In this document: positions 1 through 12,136 of the stretch, piece by piece
How positions within the stretch are numbered: the first letter of the stretch is position 1
Layout: each line of letters begins with the position of its first letter
DNA from: Histoplasma ohiense
Taxonomy: Eukaryota; Ascomycota; Eurotiomycetes; Onygenales; Ajellomycetaceae
DNA: 64,000 nt
Direction: 5' to 3'
NCBI GenBank assembly: GCA_017607445.1
Contig: JAEVHH010000004.1
Location: 2,666,001 to 2,730,000 of the forward strand
The notes under the pieces: model-generated
Told to the model about the DNA's origin: nothing
Seen by the model: only the letters and a program-made list of their open reading frames with translations
Database searches by the model: none
Program-made: the position numbers and the translations under genes

Positions 1-2583
1 GTTTGAAGGTGCAGCAAGGTGGACAAATATGAACTGGACCATTTCCATTACTCCTGGCTGAGGTTAGGCATCATTCCTCCAAAACAAGCCCAAATCGTCC
101 AGGCGGGTTTGTGATTGATCAGATATAACAACAGTACTATTTCTCGTATCCCCCAGAACCTCCAAGTTCGCAGGGGGAAATGAAATTCGGATAGCTATGG
201 GCAACGTACACCATTCCATTGCTCCTCATGAATCAATTTCGCTTCAATTTCACTGGGATGTCTAACTACTACTTTATGCGTCGCAGCTCACGAAATCTTC
301 CCATGTCTCGGCTCCTGGCACCCTCGAATCCCCTACTCTCCCTTGCCCGCTTCTTCCCAAATCCGTTCCATCACGGTTTCAGCAAAAGGCCATGGATTCA
401 TGTGTTGCCGTTCGCTTCCATGCAAGTGCCTTTCGATGGGTTTTGCGACTCTTGATCCCAAGGCAGAAGGAGAGGAAGATGGAGTCCTGTCATAAATATG
501 TCCGAAGGTTATTCTTATTATTACTGTTGCAATTGGTGAAGCCTCTCGCTTGAGATAGTGGTGTTTGTAACGCAAAGGTACTGTACGACAAGTTCGTGTC
601 CGCATGTCATCAATGGGGGTTGACTTTGTCCGGATCTCCTGTGATTATTTCTCGCGACGCTTGCACACATTGCTACGGCCTAATTATGGATTAGACACCA
701 ATCGAAAAATCCACATCGATACCCCCTTTTATGAAATCCCTCGGGGCTGGCCTTCATTGAGTTCTATGATCTGTTGCCCGAAAAATAAAGTTCCTGAGGA
801 CTCATAGTTTATACCTTGCCCGTGGCCGAATTTGAAGACCGCATGGTCAGCCAGCCGGTCACCGGAAAACTGCCCCACCAATCTTACTCTTGGGTTTATG
901 TCTGCAAATGTAGTGCTGACTGCTCTCTGCAGCTTTGACGAAACCCGCGTTGACATCATTGCTGGCCACGCTGGAGGGCGTGGAGTAGGGTTGCAAGGCG
1001 GATATTGGGTAAGTGGCGCCACAATGAGGGAGAGGATTTCCATTCTCACGCTCCTGTGTCCAGGTATGGGATGTTGGACTGGTTGTGTTCAGTATTCAGG
1101 ATATCCTCAAAGGAGGATACAATTTTCCTACAAAGAAAGATAGCGTATTGAATGATAAATAGCACCTAACTAATCAAAGACCGTCTTCCTCCCCAGGCCC
1201 TCCTTTCGGAGTTCATTAAAATGTGGCTAGATATGTGTCCTTTGTCAACAACATATCCGAAAGGATCTACCCCAATCCCAGACCTAGATCCTTTACGGCG
1301 TGCATTTTGATTGTGACTAGTGATTGAGCAGCATATCTAGAAAAGTTGGAGACAACTTCTTTATATAAAATTTAGTATCTTTCATTGTTCTTATACTTTT
1401 CTACCGTATTGGATACAAGACTGTGAGCAGTGGCTTTGGGTCAGTGGGTAATATCAAACCTTCAAACACTGGGCGGGGAGATCCTCGTTTTGTCACACAT
1501 CAGCGCTGAGAACTCGTGGTATAATTATCATTGTTACTGGCGCAACAGAACTGTGGCGGAATTGTTTTCCCGGCTCGATGACGCAGCTCTTGTGTTTATT
1601 GAGACGACAATTGGGTGAGATTTCGGCGAACCTTTGGGAGGTGTCTGTACGACGCTTCACAAGCAACTCGTAGTGGGATCTATGCGAAATGTTATTATCC
1701 ATCTGCATGTCACCCGTGCTGTCAATCGGGGCTTCATGTAGGATTGCTCTCGTATTTAAGATTGAGAGGGAGATGGGAATTGAAAATATTCCCGGACGCA
1801 GGACCAACCCTTGCTCAACTTTGAACTTTTGTCGACTTGTAAAGGGTTGACACAGTAGTTTCACCGTCCCCATGCAATCCTCATACATTTCTCTCGGGTG
1901 GGTTGCCTCCACCACGAACTAAGGTGTGGTATCAATTCGCCTTTTGGAGAAACTCTTGCTCGCCTCTCTTCAGTCATTTAGGCATGCCCTCCTACCAAGC
2001 AGGCTCCTATTTCACGTAGGACCGACCATACAAAAATTTAGATATGCAATGTAGCTTTACGCGTCTGGGTTTCTTGGAGGGAGTGATCTTTTTGGTCCAG
2101 GAGTTCTCATAGTCGTTGAGTGAGTGTGAACTCGTAACCCATGAAACCCCCTTTTGGACTCTTTTGGGGAGCTGGTCGTATACATGCCAAATGCTTCCAA
2201 GGTGTTAGGGGCGCAGTGATGGGTATTCATTTGCCTGGCACCTGCTATGTGAAAGACCATATCTACATTCACTGTCTACAGGAGCAGTTGAAAGGCAACC
2301 CAGTAGTAGCTACTTCGTTTGGTACTTGCATAGCATCCCCCAAAATCTCCTGAAACGATTATACATTGACTAAGCATTTAGACCTGTGCTATTTGGTTAA
2401 GGTGCGTCGAGAGTGTTGCACTGCATGCAATTGACAACGCATACCCATCATTGTGGCAATGGTGATAATGGCGATGAGGAATTGAGACAGATAATAGCGA
2501 GAATCTTGCTAGTCGCTTGAGCTCTAAAAATGGCGACGTATGATATATTCTCCGGCGCGGGCTTTGTATCCCGGGCACCACTG

Positions 2584-2616
<33 letters not shown>

Positions 2617-3323
2617 TTTGGGACCATGAGGGTGCATGTAATCTTTAAGGGTATATTGGGTTGGGAACTTGCTTGAGGGGAGTGTGGGATATTTCTATTA
2701 TTAAGGGTGAGTAAGTCTCGCAGGATCGAGAGGAGTACGTGTGGGAAGGAGTACCTATGCGTGTAGCCGTCAATTATGTTGAAAATTTATATGTGGAGAT
2801 AGTAAAAAGATAATTGTTTTGATTTGGTTGCAGTGTTGGATTCATGGCACAAGAGTCAATATTAATATTAATCCAAACCTATCCGACGCCAGATCTGCTT
2901 TGGCTTGAGTAGCGAGACACATGTGAATGAAATATCTAGGTACAGCGGAGAAGGGGTGAAGGGTTTCGGAAGAAAAAAATCGGAAGTTTGAAGATATTTG
3001 AAGCAGAAGAGAGACTTTGGAGTCTAATAAATAAGTTAGGTCAAGGGGATATCTGGATATCAAAGTTGCGTGTTGCTCCACGACACACGGTTGGAATGGC
3101 ATGTGTTTCCCTGGTATGAAGGGATGCCGCCCATATCCCATTGCATGTCGTGCTGGTTATTTGGAAAGTTGAGGCCCGCATACATAGCCTGGAGGCCTTC
3201 TTTGTTATAAGAGGCATTGATCGAAGCTCAATTGTCTCAATAGATGTGAGCCGAAGTTTCGATACCGTTTGTCGGTGACTAAGGAAATTTCTGTGGGTTT
3301 GATCATCGGAGGTCGTCGGCATG
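1..3323. other. Gene-poor left edge, no intact gene recognised
   Basis: No reading frame here gives a recognisable domain or a convincing exon chain. Frames on both strands are short, begin at arbitrary points and show no usable splice context. It contains a T20 homopolymer (2600-2619) next to a TTTTC-rich stretch and a protein-like relic on the minus strand (729-1049, listed separately). An undetected non-coding RNA or a species-specific small gene cannot be excluded. Confidence 0.5.
729..1049 (-). pseudogene. Possible gene relic, family not recognised
   Basis: The C-terminal half of this frame (about 60 residues, including the stretch VRLVGQFSGDRLADHAVF and then INYESSGTLFFGQQ) has the composition of a folded protein, unlike neighbouring frames. 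It ends at a stop, but shifting frame by one at that point continues with PRDFIKGGIDVDFSIGV before a new stop, as expected if a small indel has broken an older gene. No family was recognised and no upstream exon could be joined. It may be chance. Confidence 0.2.
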
Positions 3324-5038
3324 TCATTCCATTGTTGGCACTCGACCTTCGGGTTGAGCAAACTGAAGAATTTGGCGCTCGAATCCCTCGAGTGTGATGT
3401 TAAAATCCGCGGATTTTAACATGAGGAAAGAAAGTAATAGCTCAGTGAACTGGAATTGGAGCGGCTGAGGGATTTGTTTGAAGCCCTCCATTATATCGCC
3501 CACAAACCAAGCCCGGTCCGGATTTCTCAGGTCGAGGTCACAAATATCCTGCAACAGTAGCCACGAGAATGACTCAACAGGAAAATTTGGTTCGAGATGC
3601 TCGTATATGTTTGCCGTGAGGTTGTCAAGGTACCGTATACACCCTTCTGGCGAGTTTCGTTGGTCCCATAGCGCCTTGTTGAGGTAAACTAATGAGGATA
3701 CACGGCACAGATCGGAAAGTTCGTACCTCAACACCCATACTCGTTCTATTTCGGGCACTTGAGAGGGGTGAGGACCTCCGGATAGGATTGAATGGAGTGG
3801 GGTCATATATTCGAATGCAGCTTTTCTTTGAGGTGCGGTGGATGTAAATGGGGGTGTGCTATGGCTGAAGGCCAAAGTCTCCGCGTTGCGAAGAAACGAA
3901 AGCAAATGCGAAGCGTGCTTTATGTCAAATGGAAGGTCGCGCTTGAACATTGTTAACCGCGCGTAATGGGTATAAGTATCCCCCGCAAGTCGTTTCCCTT
4001 CCAGACTCCTCAAATTCTGAACCGCTTGGTCCAAATAATGACTCGATTTCTGCCTGCTCCCGTACCTAGCTTCCTGTATAGATAGTGCTGTGAATACCAT
4101 TGTAGAAACACTATCTCCCAGGCACTGACCTTTCCTGAGGTATGTCGTGAGCAGGTTTTCGGTAGTAGAGATATATGAACACTGAGTGTTGCTTTTAATT
4201 CGACGCACGGTAGCTAGATAACGAGCGGAATATGTCAATATGCAAGCATGAAACGTCATTGGATGCTGCATCGCTTCTCTAAACAAAGATTTCTTCATGA
4301 AATGGTTTTGCCCTGACCAGGAGGTTAACTTCGACATCCAGCAATCCATCAAATGCCGATCTTCGTCATTGAACGACCAGGGCAAAGCATCAAAAGGATC
4401 CACCCTGCTGGAAGAAATCGTTCTTTGGGAAGATAACGATCTAGCTGTGTTCTCTAATCTTGGGTATTCTCCAGAAGTAAACCCGCCCGCATGGATTCGC
4501 CCAGCTTCAGTTTTCTAAAAAGGGAGGGGGGTTGTTAGAATGCACGATTGATATCGCGCTGTATGAATAAATGAAGGGAATACTACTGAAGCAATTCTAG
4601 GGTAACATGATGTTCGATTTTCGTAACATACTTTAGATAATGAAGTTGTTTGCGGTTTTGCGTAATCACCGCCATTGAGCCTTTCTCCTGGAGCTGCTTC
4701 ATCTAATTTTTTTCTCCATGCGAGATATCGCTGCTGACGGGGCAACTGGAGGGAGGTACTATCAAATAGGGCAGCATTTTTTTCTTTCCTCCGGCTTTGG
4801 ATGTATTGCTTCATCACATGTGAACGCTTTCCCTTGCTCGACGAACTCTCATTGACGAAGAAAAACTTAGGGCTGGGGGACTGAGCCGGAATACATGCAG
4901 TCATCCTTCCCATTATTGGCAGTGGTTGGGAGTTCGGATCTACGAGAAGTTAGCAACCTAAGCCGTCAGGCTTAAGGCCATTGAAAGATTAGCTGTACCT
5001 TGGTTCTTTTCTTTTCCCCGGCAATCGTGGGTCGTCAT
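3324..5038 (-). CDS. Fungal transcription-factor-like regulator without a zinc cluster
   Basis: Three exons on the minus strand: 5038-4999, 4939-4632, 4514-3324. Introns of 59 nt (4940-4998, GTACAG donor) and 117 nt (4515-4631, GTATGT donor, TTTTTAG acceptor) keep frame and give 512 residues. The start at 5038 was chosen because the 40-nt first exon joins in frame to the longer exon, which otherwise has only an internal Met. The N-terminal part (FFFVN, then RSHVMKQYIQSRRKEK, residues about 34-60) is the conserved opening of the large fungal family annotated as fungal-specific transcription factor-like (Fungal_trans_2). The remaining 400 residues are the alpha-helical middle region of that family. 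There is no Cys6 cluster at either end, so direct DNA binding is uncertain. Targets cannot be predicted. The neighbour MCM6 is divergent, 1.1 kb away. Confidence 0.75.
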
Positions 5039-5941
5039 AATGTATTATTATGATAGTTGAAAATGGAGCACTACTTGTGATGCTAGAAAATTTCCAGCCA
5101 TCATCACAGGCGCTGGAAAGGCTCCTTCAAACTGAGGTGGTATGGAACTCCAGGGACCGGTATACGAGTAACTTTATAGACTAATAATTTAATTAAAACT
5201 GAAAGGAGAGGAATTTGTCGGGGAGGGGCGGGGTTTGCTTCCAGTGCTCAGGTTGAGCGCTGGTTGGTGGTGGGGTGGTGGTTCAAGATTTGAGGAATGT
5301 GGAATGTGCGAGGTATTGAGACAGCTAAGAGTAATGAGGTGGAGGAATGTCTGGCTGTGTCTATAGCAACACGCAAGAGAGTATTCAAATACTGCCACTT
5401 AGTTGAAGATAAAACATGAATCCTCAAAAGTTGGACTGAAAAGTTTCTGGTCACCCTTCGCTTGTCTTCCGCCTGTGGTGTTCATTGTGACTTGGGAGGA
5501 ATGCACACAAGCTAAGCTTCGGTCGTGCTGAGCCGGCGCTAATCACGGCCACAATTTGTGCCGTCGATATCATTTACGACGGGTGGCTACAAACTTTGTC
5601 GCCAGGGCTGGAAAATCCTAGCTGGTAAGCCCGTATGTCGCCACTAAATTAGTTATGCAGGCTCTGAATTATTCAACGTATAATTTGCAAACATTCTTGC
5701 TGTGGCTCAATATATTAGATCGTGAGTATAATCAACAGTTGGAAACTCAACACAACGGATGATTGCAATAGCTGAAGTTGTCAGCAAGCTCGGCAATGTG
5801 TCTGCTCGAAGACGCGAGCGGAGTCGTGCGTAGCAGCGAAGAATACGGAGAATGCATTCCCTAATTACCTGATTCGGAAAAGATGAAGCTGGACAAGGTC
5901 ATTGACAATCGATGACTAAGCAACTCATTCAAAACCACTTT

Positions 5942-5947
5942 ACGCGT
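5942..5947. promoter_or_regulatory. MluI cell-cycle box (ACGCGT), distal
   Basis: A palindromic ACGCGT lies 241 bp upstream of the MCM6 start codon. In yeasts this is the binding site of MBF (Mbp1-Swi6), which drives G1/S genes including the MCM genes. Function here is inferred from position next to an MCM gene and from the second box 49 bp downstream. Confidence 0.6.
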
Positions 5948-5990
5948 GTCGATCGGTCCGTTGTAATTCCGTGGCGCGTTCGCGACTCCG

Positions 5991-5996
5991 ACGCGT
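5991..5996. promoter_or_regulatory. MluI cell-cycle box (ACGCGT), proximal
   Basis: Second ACGCGT, 192 bp upstream of the MCM6 start codon. The interval between the two boxes is also rich in CGCG (GGCGCGTTCGCG). Paired boxes at this distance are typical of MBF-controlled S-phase promoters. Confidence 0.6.
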
Positions 5997-6182
5997 TTCC
6001 TCCCACTTTGGACTTTTTGTATGAACATCATTCTCAACGGTCCAAGTGTCCCAATCGCCTTTCTTTACGCACCTTCTCGAACTCTGGGTTCTTGTCGTAT
6101 TGGGACCACTTTCAGAGAGCCTCTGTTTTCACACCCCTCGACGGAGCACCCCCTTGATATTAGAATTCCAGTGAGAGCCACC

Positions 6183-9100
6183 ATGTCCAGTCTGTTTGAC
6201 GCTATTCTGCAGTCCGAATTGGGCTCCAACGCAGGAACCAGGGAAAGACCATTTCCATCATCAGATCAGCCACCCAGCTCCCGGCCTCATCCCCCTTCAG
6301 AAAGCAATGGCCAAATGAGCGAGGCGGAGGGGTTCGCGGATGATCAAGTTGTTGGCACAGGCGGTTCCCTTCCTAGACGTCCAAGACACCCGCTCTACGG
6401 GAGAGGTCCCCCACCCGTCCAGGACGTTGCGGGCGAAAAGGTTCAACAAGCTTTTGAAGAATTATTGGAGACACATGTCGAAGAGCCCTCATCCTCAGGC
6501 GTGCCTCCGTCGTCCGAAATACTCAGCAACAAATACTATATTGCACAAATTCATGGGTTACAACGATACCAGCTTTCCACTCTCTACGTCGACTTTACAC
6601 ACCTCACCTCCCTTCCAAACCAGATTCTGGCTGATGCCATTGCCAATCAATATTACCGATTCCAGCCTTACCTGACAAAAGCTCTCCACAATCTTATCGC
6701 CAAATACGAACCCCAGTATTTTAGAGAGCATCGACAGATAAACAGCACATCATCTCAGGCCGGCACGTCGACCTTAGCCGCCGACAGCACTGAGCCTGAC
6801 TCATTGGCAGGAAAGACAAGACACCAACAAACAGACAAAGTGTTTTCCCTGGCTTTTTACAATCTACCACTAGTGTCCAGACTACGACAACTCCGAACTG
6901 CTCAGATAGGGAAGCTTCTTTCGATATCTGGGACGGTAACTAGAACTTCTGAAGTCCGCCCGGAACTTGCGTTAGGTACTTTCATTTGCGAGAGCTGTAG
7001 TACGGCTGTTGAAGAAGTGGAACAAACGTTTAAATATACTGAACCGACACAATGCCCTAATCCAACATGTGGGAATCGTATCGGTTGGCGATTAGATATC
7101 CGTCAGAGCACATTCATCGATTGGCAGAAAGTGAAATTGCAGGAATCGTCCCATGAAATACCAACAGGGAGTATGCCACGCACCATGGACATTATTTTAC
7201 GAGGAGAGATGGTCGATCGAGCCAAAGCTGGAGAGAGGTGTATTTTCACTGGCACACTTATCGTTGTCCCAGATGTTAGCCAGCTAGGACTCCCTGGGGT
7301 CCGTCCAGAAGCAACTCGAGACAACGGGAATTTCCGTGGGAGTGATGTCGGTGGGAGTGGAGTGAGCGGCTTGAAATCCCTAGGTGTTCGCGACCTCACC
7401 TACCGCCTTGCCTTCGTTGCCTGTATGGTAACTCCCGATCTAACCACCCCCGGCCGTGCCTCTTCCCAGCAACTTAATGGTCAATCACAAAATATCCTTG
7501 CATCCTTGAATCAGACCGATCAGCTAGAAACTTACGAAGATGAGGCGCAAGACCACCTTCTGCAAACACTTACGCCTTACGAAGTACAAGATCTTAAAAA
7601 TTTAGTTCATTCTGAGTACATTTATTCCCGATTAGTGGACTCGATTGCTCCTATGATTTACGGTCATAGAGCTATTAAAAAGGGCCTACTATTACAGTTA
7701 ATTGGAGGAGTATCCAAAACCACGCAGCAGGAAAATATGCAAATCCGTGGCGACATTAACATATGCATAGTCGGAGATCCTTCCACAAGTAAAAGCCAAT
7801 TTTTAAAGTAAGACATATGAATACCTTTCTCTAAACTAGACTCTTCTAACATTACGAAAGGTATATCTGTTCATTGAATCCTCGAGCTGTATACACCAGT
7901 GGAAAAGCATCTTCCGCCGCTGGTTTAACTGCTTCAGTTGTCAAGGACCCAGAGACTGGTGAATTTACTATTGAAGCTGGCGCTTTGATGCTCGCGGTGA
8001 GTTGGCTAACTTTTTCAGAATCCTTGCCCTTTTCTACAATATCGCTGACCCTTAATTCTAGAATGGGGGCGGCATTTGTGCCATTGATGAATTTGACAAG
8101 ATGGATATTAGCGACCAAGTCGCCATTCACGAAGCAATGGAACAACAGACCATCTCTATTGCTAAAGCCGGCATTCACACCACCCTAAATGCACGCGCAA
8201 GTATTCTGGCTGCTGCTAACCCAATTGGTGGACGATACAACCCCAAAGCCACACTCCGGGCAAATCTCAATTTCAGCGCCCCCATCATGAGCCGTTTTGA
8301 TCTTTTCTTCGTCATCCGCGATGAGCCGAATGAAGCCGTCGATAGAAACCTCGCTGAACATATTGTGAATGTCCATATGAATCGCGACGATGCTGTCGAA
8401 CCTGACCTCACCACCGAGCAGTTGCAGCGATACATCAGATTTGCTCGAACTTTTCGACCTGTTTTCACTGAAGAAGCCAAGGAGCTGCTCGTGGAGAAAT
8501 ACAAGGAACTCCGTGCCAACGACGCTCAAGGTGGGCTTGGAAGAAGCAGTTATCGAATTACGGTCAGACAGCTAGAGAGTTTGATTCGATTATCTGAGGC
8601 GGTTGCGAAGGCCAACTGTGTCGAAGAGATCGTGCCCAGCTTTGTCAAGGAAGCGTTCGACCTCCTCAGGCAGAGCATTGTTACCGTTGAAAAGGATGAT
8701 GTCGAGGTTGATGATGAAACTGGTGACCAAAATGCCGATAGCGCCTCTGGAATTCGCGATGCGGCACCTCACCAGGATAGAGATGGGGATAGCCCGATGC
8801 GTACAGGCGATGATGACGATCATGTCAATGCGCCTCATGTCACAACCCAGCAGCCTCAAACCCAGAAGACGAAGATTACATACGATAAGTATATGCGAAT
8901 TCTTAACATTCTTGTCCGACGGGTCAACGACGATGAGTCAAATGCAGGGGATGGCGTAGAGCAGGAAGATTTGATAGTTTGGTATCTTGAGCAGATTGAA
9001 TCGGAGCTGAATAGCGAGGAGGAGATGGAAGCTGAGCGGTCATTAGCTGTTAAAGTCCTCAAGAGGATGGTTAAGGTAAGTTACTTTTGTTTATTAGGCG

Positions 9101-9291
9101 CTATTCAGCCCTTGTCCGCTGGTAAACATTAAAACCCAGAAATTTAACTTGGAAATGCAATTCAACAGGACAATATTCTCATGCTCATCCGGGGCGAAGG
9201 CCTGGTCGAGTCGGACGACCAACAACAGCAGCAACAACAGCAAAGAGTTGTATACGTTTTACATCCTAACTGTGCGGTCGAGGAGATATAA
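6183..9291 (+). CDS. mcm6: MCM6, replicative DNA helicase subunit
   Basis: One of the six subunits of the Mcm2-7 ring that licenses origins and unwinds DNA in the CMG helicase (nucleus). Four exons: 6183-7807, 7861-7996, 8062-9075, 9169-9291; introns of 53, 65 and 93 nt all keep frame and give 965 residues. The ATG at 6183 sits in a good context (GCCACCATGT) and begins MSSLFD, as expected for the family. Seen in order: N-terminal OB region with a C-x2-C...C-x4-C zinc motif (about residues 267-295), Walker A GDPSTSKSQF (about 531-540), split from the following KYICSLNPRAVYTSGKASS by intron 1, Walker B ICAIDEFD (about 592), the MCM-specific IHEAMEQQTISIAKAGI stretch, arginine finger SRFD (about 663), and a C-terminal winged-helix region ending in VVYVLHPNCAVEEI. 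The Mcm6 assignment, rather than another MCM, rests on the GVSK...RGDINICIVGDPSTSKSQ block and the C-terminus. A short polyglutamine run (last exon) precedes the final strand. Confidence 0.97.
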
Positions 9292-9681
9292 AAATTACCT
9301 ACGGTATTGTTTCAGACGTCAATACTTGGGCTACAAACCCCAAAATACTTGTCATATGCAGTAATTTCACTGTCTCTCGGTAGTTGCCATTCATATATGA
9401 GGCCATGCATGGTGTATGGTGGGTAGTGAGTTAGGGTTGGGTTTGTAATGGTTTTATAGACGCGCGTTTTAGCCATCATTTTAGCTGTTTGCACATGGTC
9501 ATTTGTATCACATATTGACTTCTTTTTAACTGCCTTTCCTTTTTCGAAAATATGTGTGAGCAATTCAAATTACAAGTTTTCAGGAAGTTCGATTGTGATT
9601 GGAAATTTGTTTCTCTGTAGTTTGCGGGATATCTTTGAATTGTTCCAATTCCAACTCGACTCCCTCTCCTCCAAATAACAT
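9292..9681. other. Intergenic region downstream of MCM6
   Basis: No gene seen. It holds the expected 3' untranslated region of MCM6. Confidence 0.5.
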
Positions 9682-9990
9682 TCAGTCTTCGGCTTGAATC
9701 ACAAAAGAAAAATTTTTGGAGCAAATTGAAAGTAAACAAAGAGGTGTAATATGAAAATCCTTGGAACCAGTGTTGCTGGCCGAGATTTCGCATTTATCGG
9801 CCTCAGCATGTCCAGGATCTTTGCCGAATTCGCCATCAAGTACAGTTACCCTCGCTGCTTCACACCTCCGCTCGGCCTCCTCATCTGAAATAAATCTATA
9901 CCCGGTTTCCGTGCCGTCATCCTGTTCAACACCCAGAACAGTACAGAGACTCGCAAGGGAGTCTCGTGAACTAAGGACTTCAGAGCCCAG
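9682..9990 (-). pseudogene. Protein-like minus-strand frame beside the SNF2 relic
   Basis: An open stretch containing SSRDSLASLCTVLGVEQDD, then SDEEAERRCEAARVTVLDGE, reads like a real acidic protein segment and lies directly downstream of the SNF2 fragment on the same strand. It does not resemble the helicase C-terminus expected there (no FRIGQ-type motif), and no in-frame splice join to the helicase part was found. It may be a remnant of a neighbouring or fused gene. Function unknown. Confidence 0.25.
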
Positions 9991-10040
9991 CACCCTATCA
10001 ATATTGTTCGATTTATCAAGTATGTACAGTACATACATAC

Positions 10041-10810
10041 TTGTTGCTCGATGGCTTCATTCCACCAGAGGTCAACCAAAATGCATTTATTTGCAGCTGT
10101 AAGGTCAAGCCCAGTACCCGCTGTTCGGAGAGAGCATACCAAAATGCGGATTGCCGGGTCTTTAGAAAATTCTTCGATGCTTTTCTCGCGTTGTCGAATC
10201 GGCATTTTGCCAGTGAGTTTCGTCGGTAGTGTCCATGTAAGCTTACTGACAGATGACCCCAGCGATTTTCCTGACACATTGAGCCAAGAACGTGGGCCTG
10301 GGCCATTCCAAGAAACTGGGTGAATACCACCACTTTCGTTTCAACAGAATTTTTGAACCAGTTTACCAAGCAAGAGCTGATTGCCGTTAATTTTGCTCCT
10401 GGCATTAGATGGCCCACACAAGCCACCCAATTCATATCTTCGTTTGAGCTCTCAACCTCAGAGCCCTTTGTATCGGTCTTTTTTCTTGACTTTTTGTGAG
10501 AATTTACCATACCAACTGGATTTCCTTCCAGCTGGGGTGTTGCGCTAGTGATGAACGACTCTAAAGACTTACAGGATACAGTTTGGTCGACAGCCGCGCC
10601 ACAATCGCAAACAGATCCAGCCTGAATCACAGCCTCACTAGCGCAATCTTGACAGTAAATATGAAGGCATGATGTGAGAAGGACTGAAGTTGGTTCACGG
10701 TGGCATTTGATGCATTCTTGAGACTCATTCTGCTCTCCGCAGGGAGATTTGAGGGCATCAACGAAACCATTGACTAAGTTTTGCATCTTTGACGCTTCAG
10801 GACTTTTTGA
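10041..10810 (-). pseudogene. Truncated RING plus SNF2-helicase C-terminal fragment
   Basis: From about 10786 downward the frame encodes a RING-type zinc motif (ECIKC, then TSCLHIYCQDC and a CDC pair, the last spaced C-x-C rather than the usual C-x2-C). It continues into the SNF2/Rad5-Rad16-like second helicase lobe: KVVVFTQFLGMAQ, then after a frame change near 10200-10265 KLTGKMPIRQREKSIEEF, ILVCSLRTAGTGLDLTAANK (motif V) and LVDLWWNEAIEQQ. A GTATGT donor follows EQQ, but the arginine-finger exon (motif VI, FRIGQ type) is not found. The whole first helicase lobe with the ATP-binding motifs is missing upstream, where only non-coding sequence lies. Intact relatives are chromatin-remodelling or repair ATPases; this copy cannot be an active ATPase. 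The frame change is inferred from family alignment by eye. Confidence 0.7.
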
Positions 10811-11779
10811 AGCTTCGGGACTCGGCAGAGTGAGAGAAAAGGGTTAAAAGAAGATCATATGGAAATGCGAGTAAATATATCAGCTTAGAGATCTGCTATG
10901 CATAGGATGAGACTGACACGAGACACTCTTGTAGTCTTTGAGGGGAAAAGCTGTAGGGCCGACTGACAATTGAACATAGAATACTGGTCGATATGTGAGA
11001 ATAAATTGATAATTTATTCTCAAGCTTCTTGCTGTGAGAAATTAAGGACAGAGCAAGAAGTAATCGCTTGATAGATGGGAGCGTCCTTATTTGAGACACT
11101 AAGTTTTAAGGGATGGAAAGGTTAGTTACTTGCGAGAATGAAGCCGGCAGCAAGATACTTCTCATCGCAGTTAAGCAAAGCCTATATCCTGAGTTTTGGT
11201 AAAAACGGAGGAGGTAAGTTGACCGCAATGCTGCGATTAAGGTTATAGTGCGCAGTCATAGGGGAGTTACGAACAAAATGTTTTGCTTTATGAGAGTGTT
11301 TGTAATGTACGACGCTGATAAGGAGGTCCGAATTGAGTTGAATGAACGTCTCCGTGTGCTCAGCTCTGGTAAATCAAACCACCGAAGAACCAAAGCGCGC
11401 CTCAATCAATGTTAGCTCTTAGCTCACTGCCAAAGGCAGCTCTTGGGGGAGAAAAGAGGTCTTGTAAGCATGATTTGGAGCTTTACTTTGAAGGCGGTTC
11501 AAATGCAGACTTGGATGCCGTGGTGAGAGCACAAAGCACCTAATACAGTGGATTTTAAAGCGTGCACAAGACCTGAAAAGAAAAAGGTAGCAGGAGCTAG
11601 ATATGTATAATACATGGATTCTCATTTTGCTTTCTATCATCTCAAACCGCTCATAGGGAGGGATTGGGAGATGCCGAGCTGCAATACCGATCAAAGGGGA
11701 ACGAAGAAAGCTCGGATTAAACGTTCAGGGTTCACACATCAGGATGATGAAAAAGTAGTATGCAGCCAAAGGGAAATTG

Positions 11780-11814
<35 letters not shown>
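11780..11814. repeat. A35 homopolymer
   Basis: Uninterrupted run of 35 A. The F- or K-rich frames around it are artefacts of the run. Confidence 0.95.
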
Positions 11815-11816
<2 letters not shown>

Positions 11817-12136
11817 AACGAGGCGACGATAAAGTAGACCAGTAGTCAGTAGTATCTGAAACCTCGGGCGGGGGATTCGAGTAACCAACTTTAGGAGTGC
11901 TCTGGAAAGAGGCGTGCGGGTACATAGAAGTGAAAAATTCCTGATCGGTGGTAAACTCCATTCCTCCGTACTGGTACTGAATGATGTTCGAAACAGCCCG
12001 AGTGACCCCAAGATCAAGCACGATGGGGGGGGTAATGCTGAACACATACTGCTGCATGGGGCTGGCGCCATGATCTATGATTTACCGTACAGCACTTTAA
12101 GCCACGGGTTCCACATCGCAGAAACGCGGTGCTCCG

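Larger units (their letters stand above)
5039..6182. other. Divergent promoter region between the regulator-like gene and MCM6
   Basis: No coding frame is supported. The proximal 250 bp on the MCM6 side carry two ACGCGT boxes (listed separately). The other side is AT-rich. Confidence 0.6.

Noticed and set aside
1493..1915. 140-residue minus-strand frame
   Set aside because: No family resemblance; the open length is within chance for this region.
6340..6675. 111-residue frame overlapping MCM6
   Set aside because: Out-of-frame shadow of a conserved coding exon.
11725..12071. Minus-strand frames with long Phe runs
   Set aside because: Translation of the A35 homopolymer; no real protein features.
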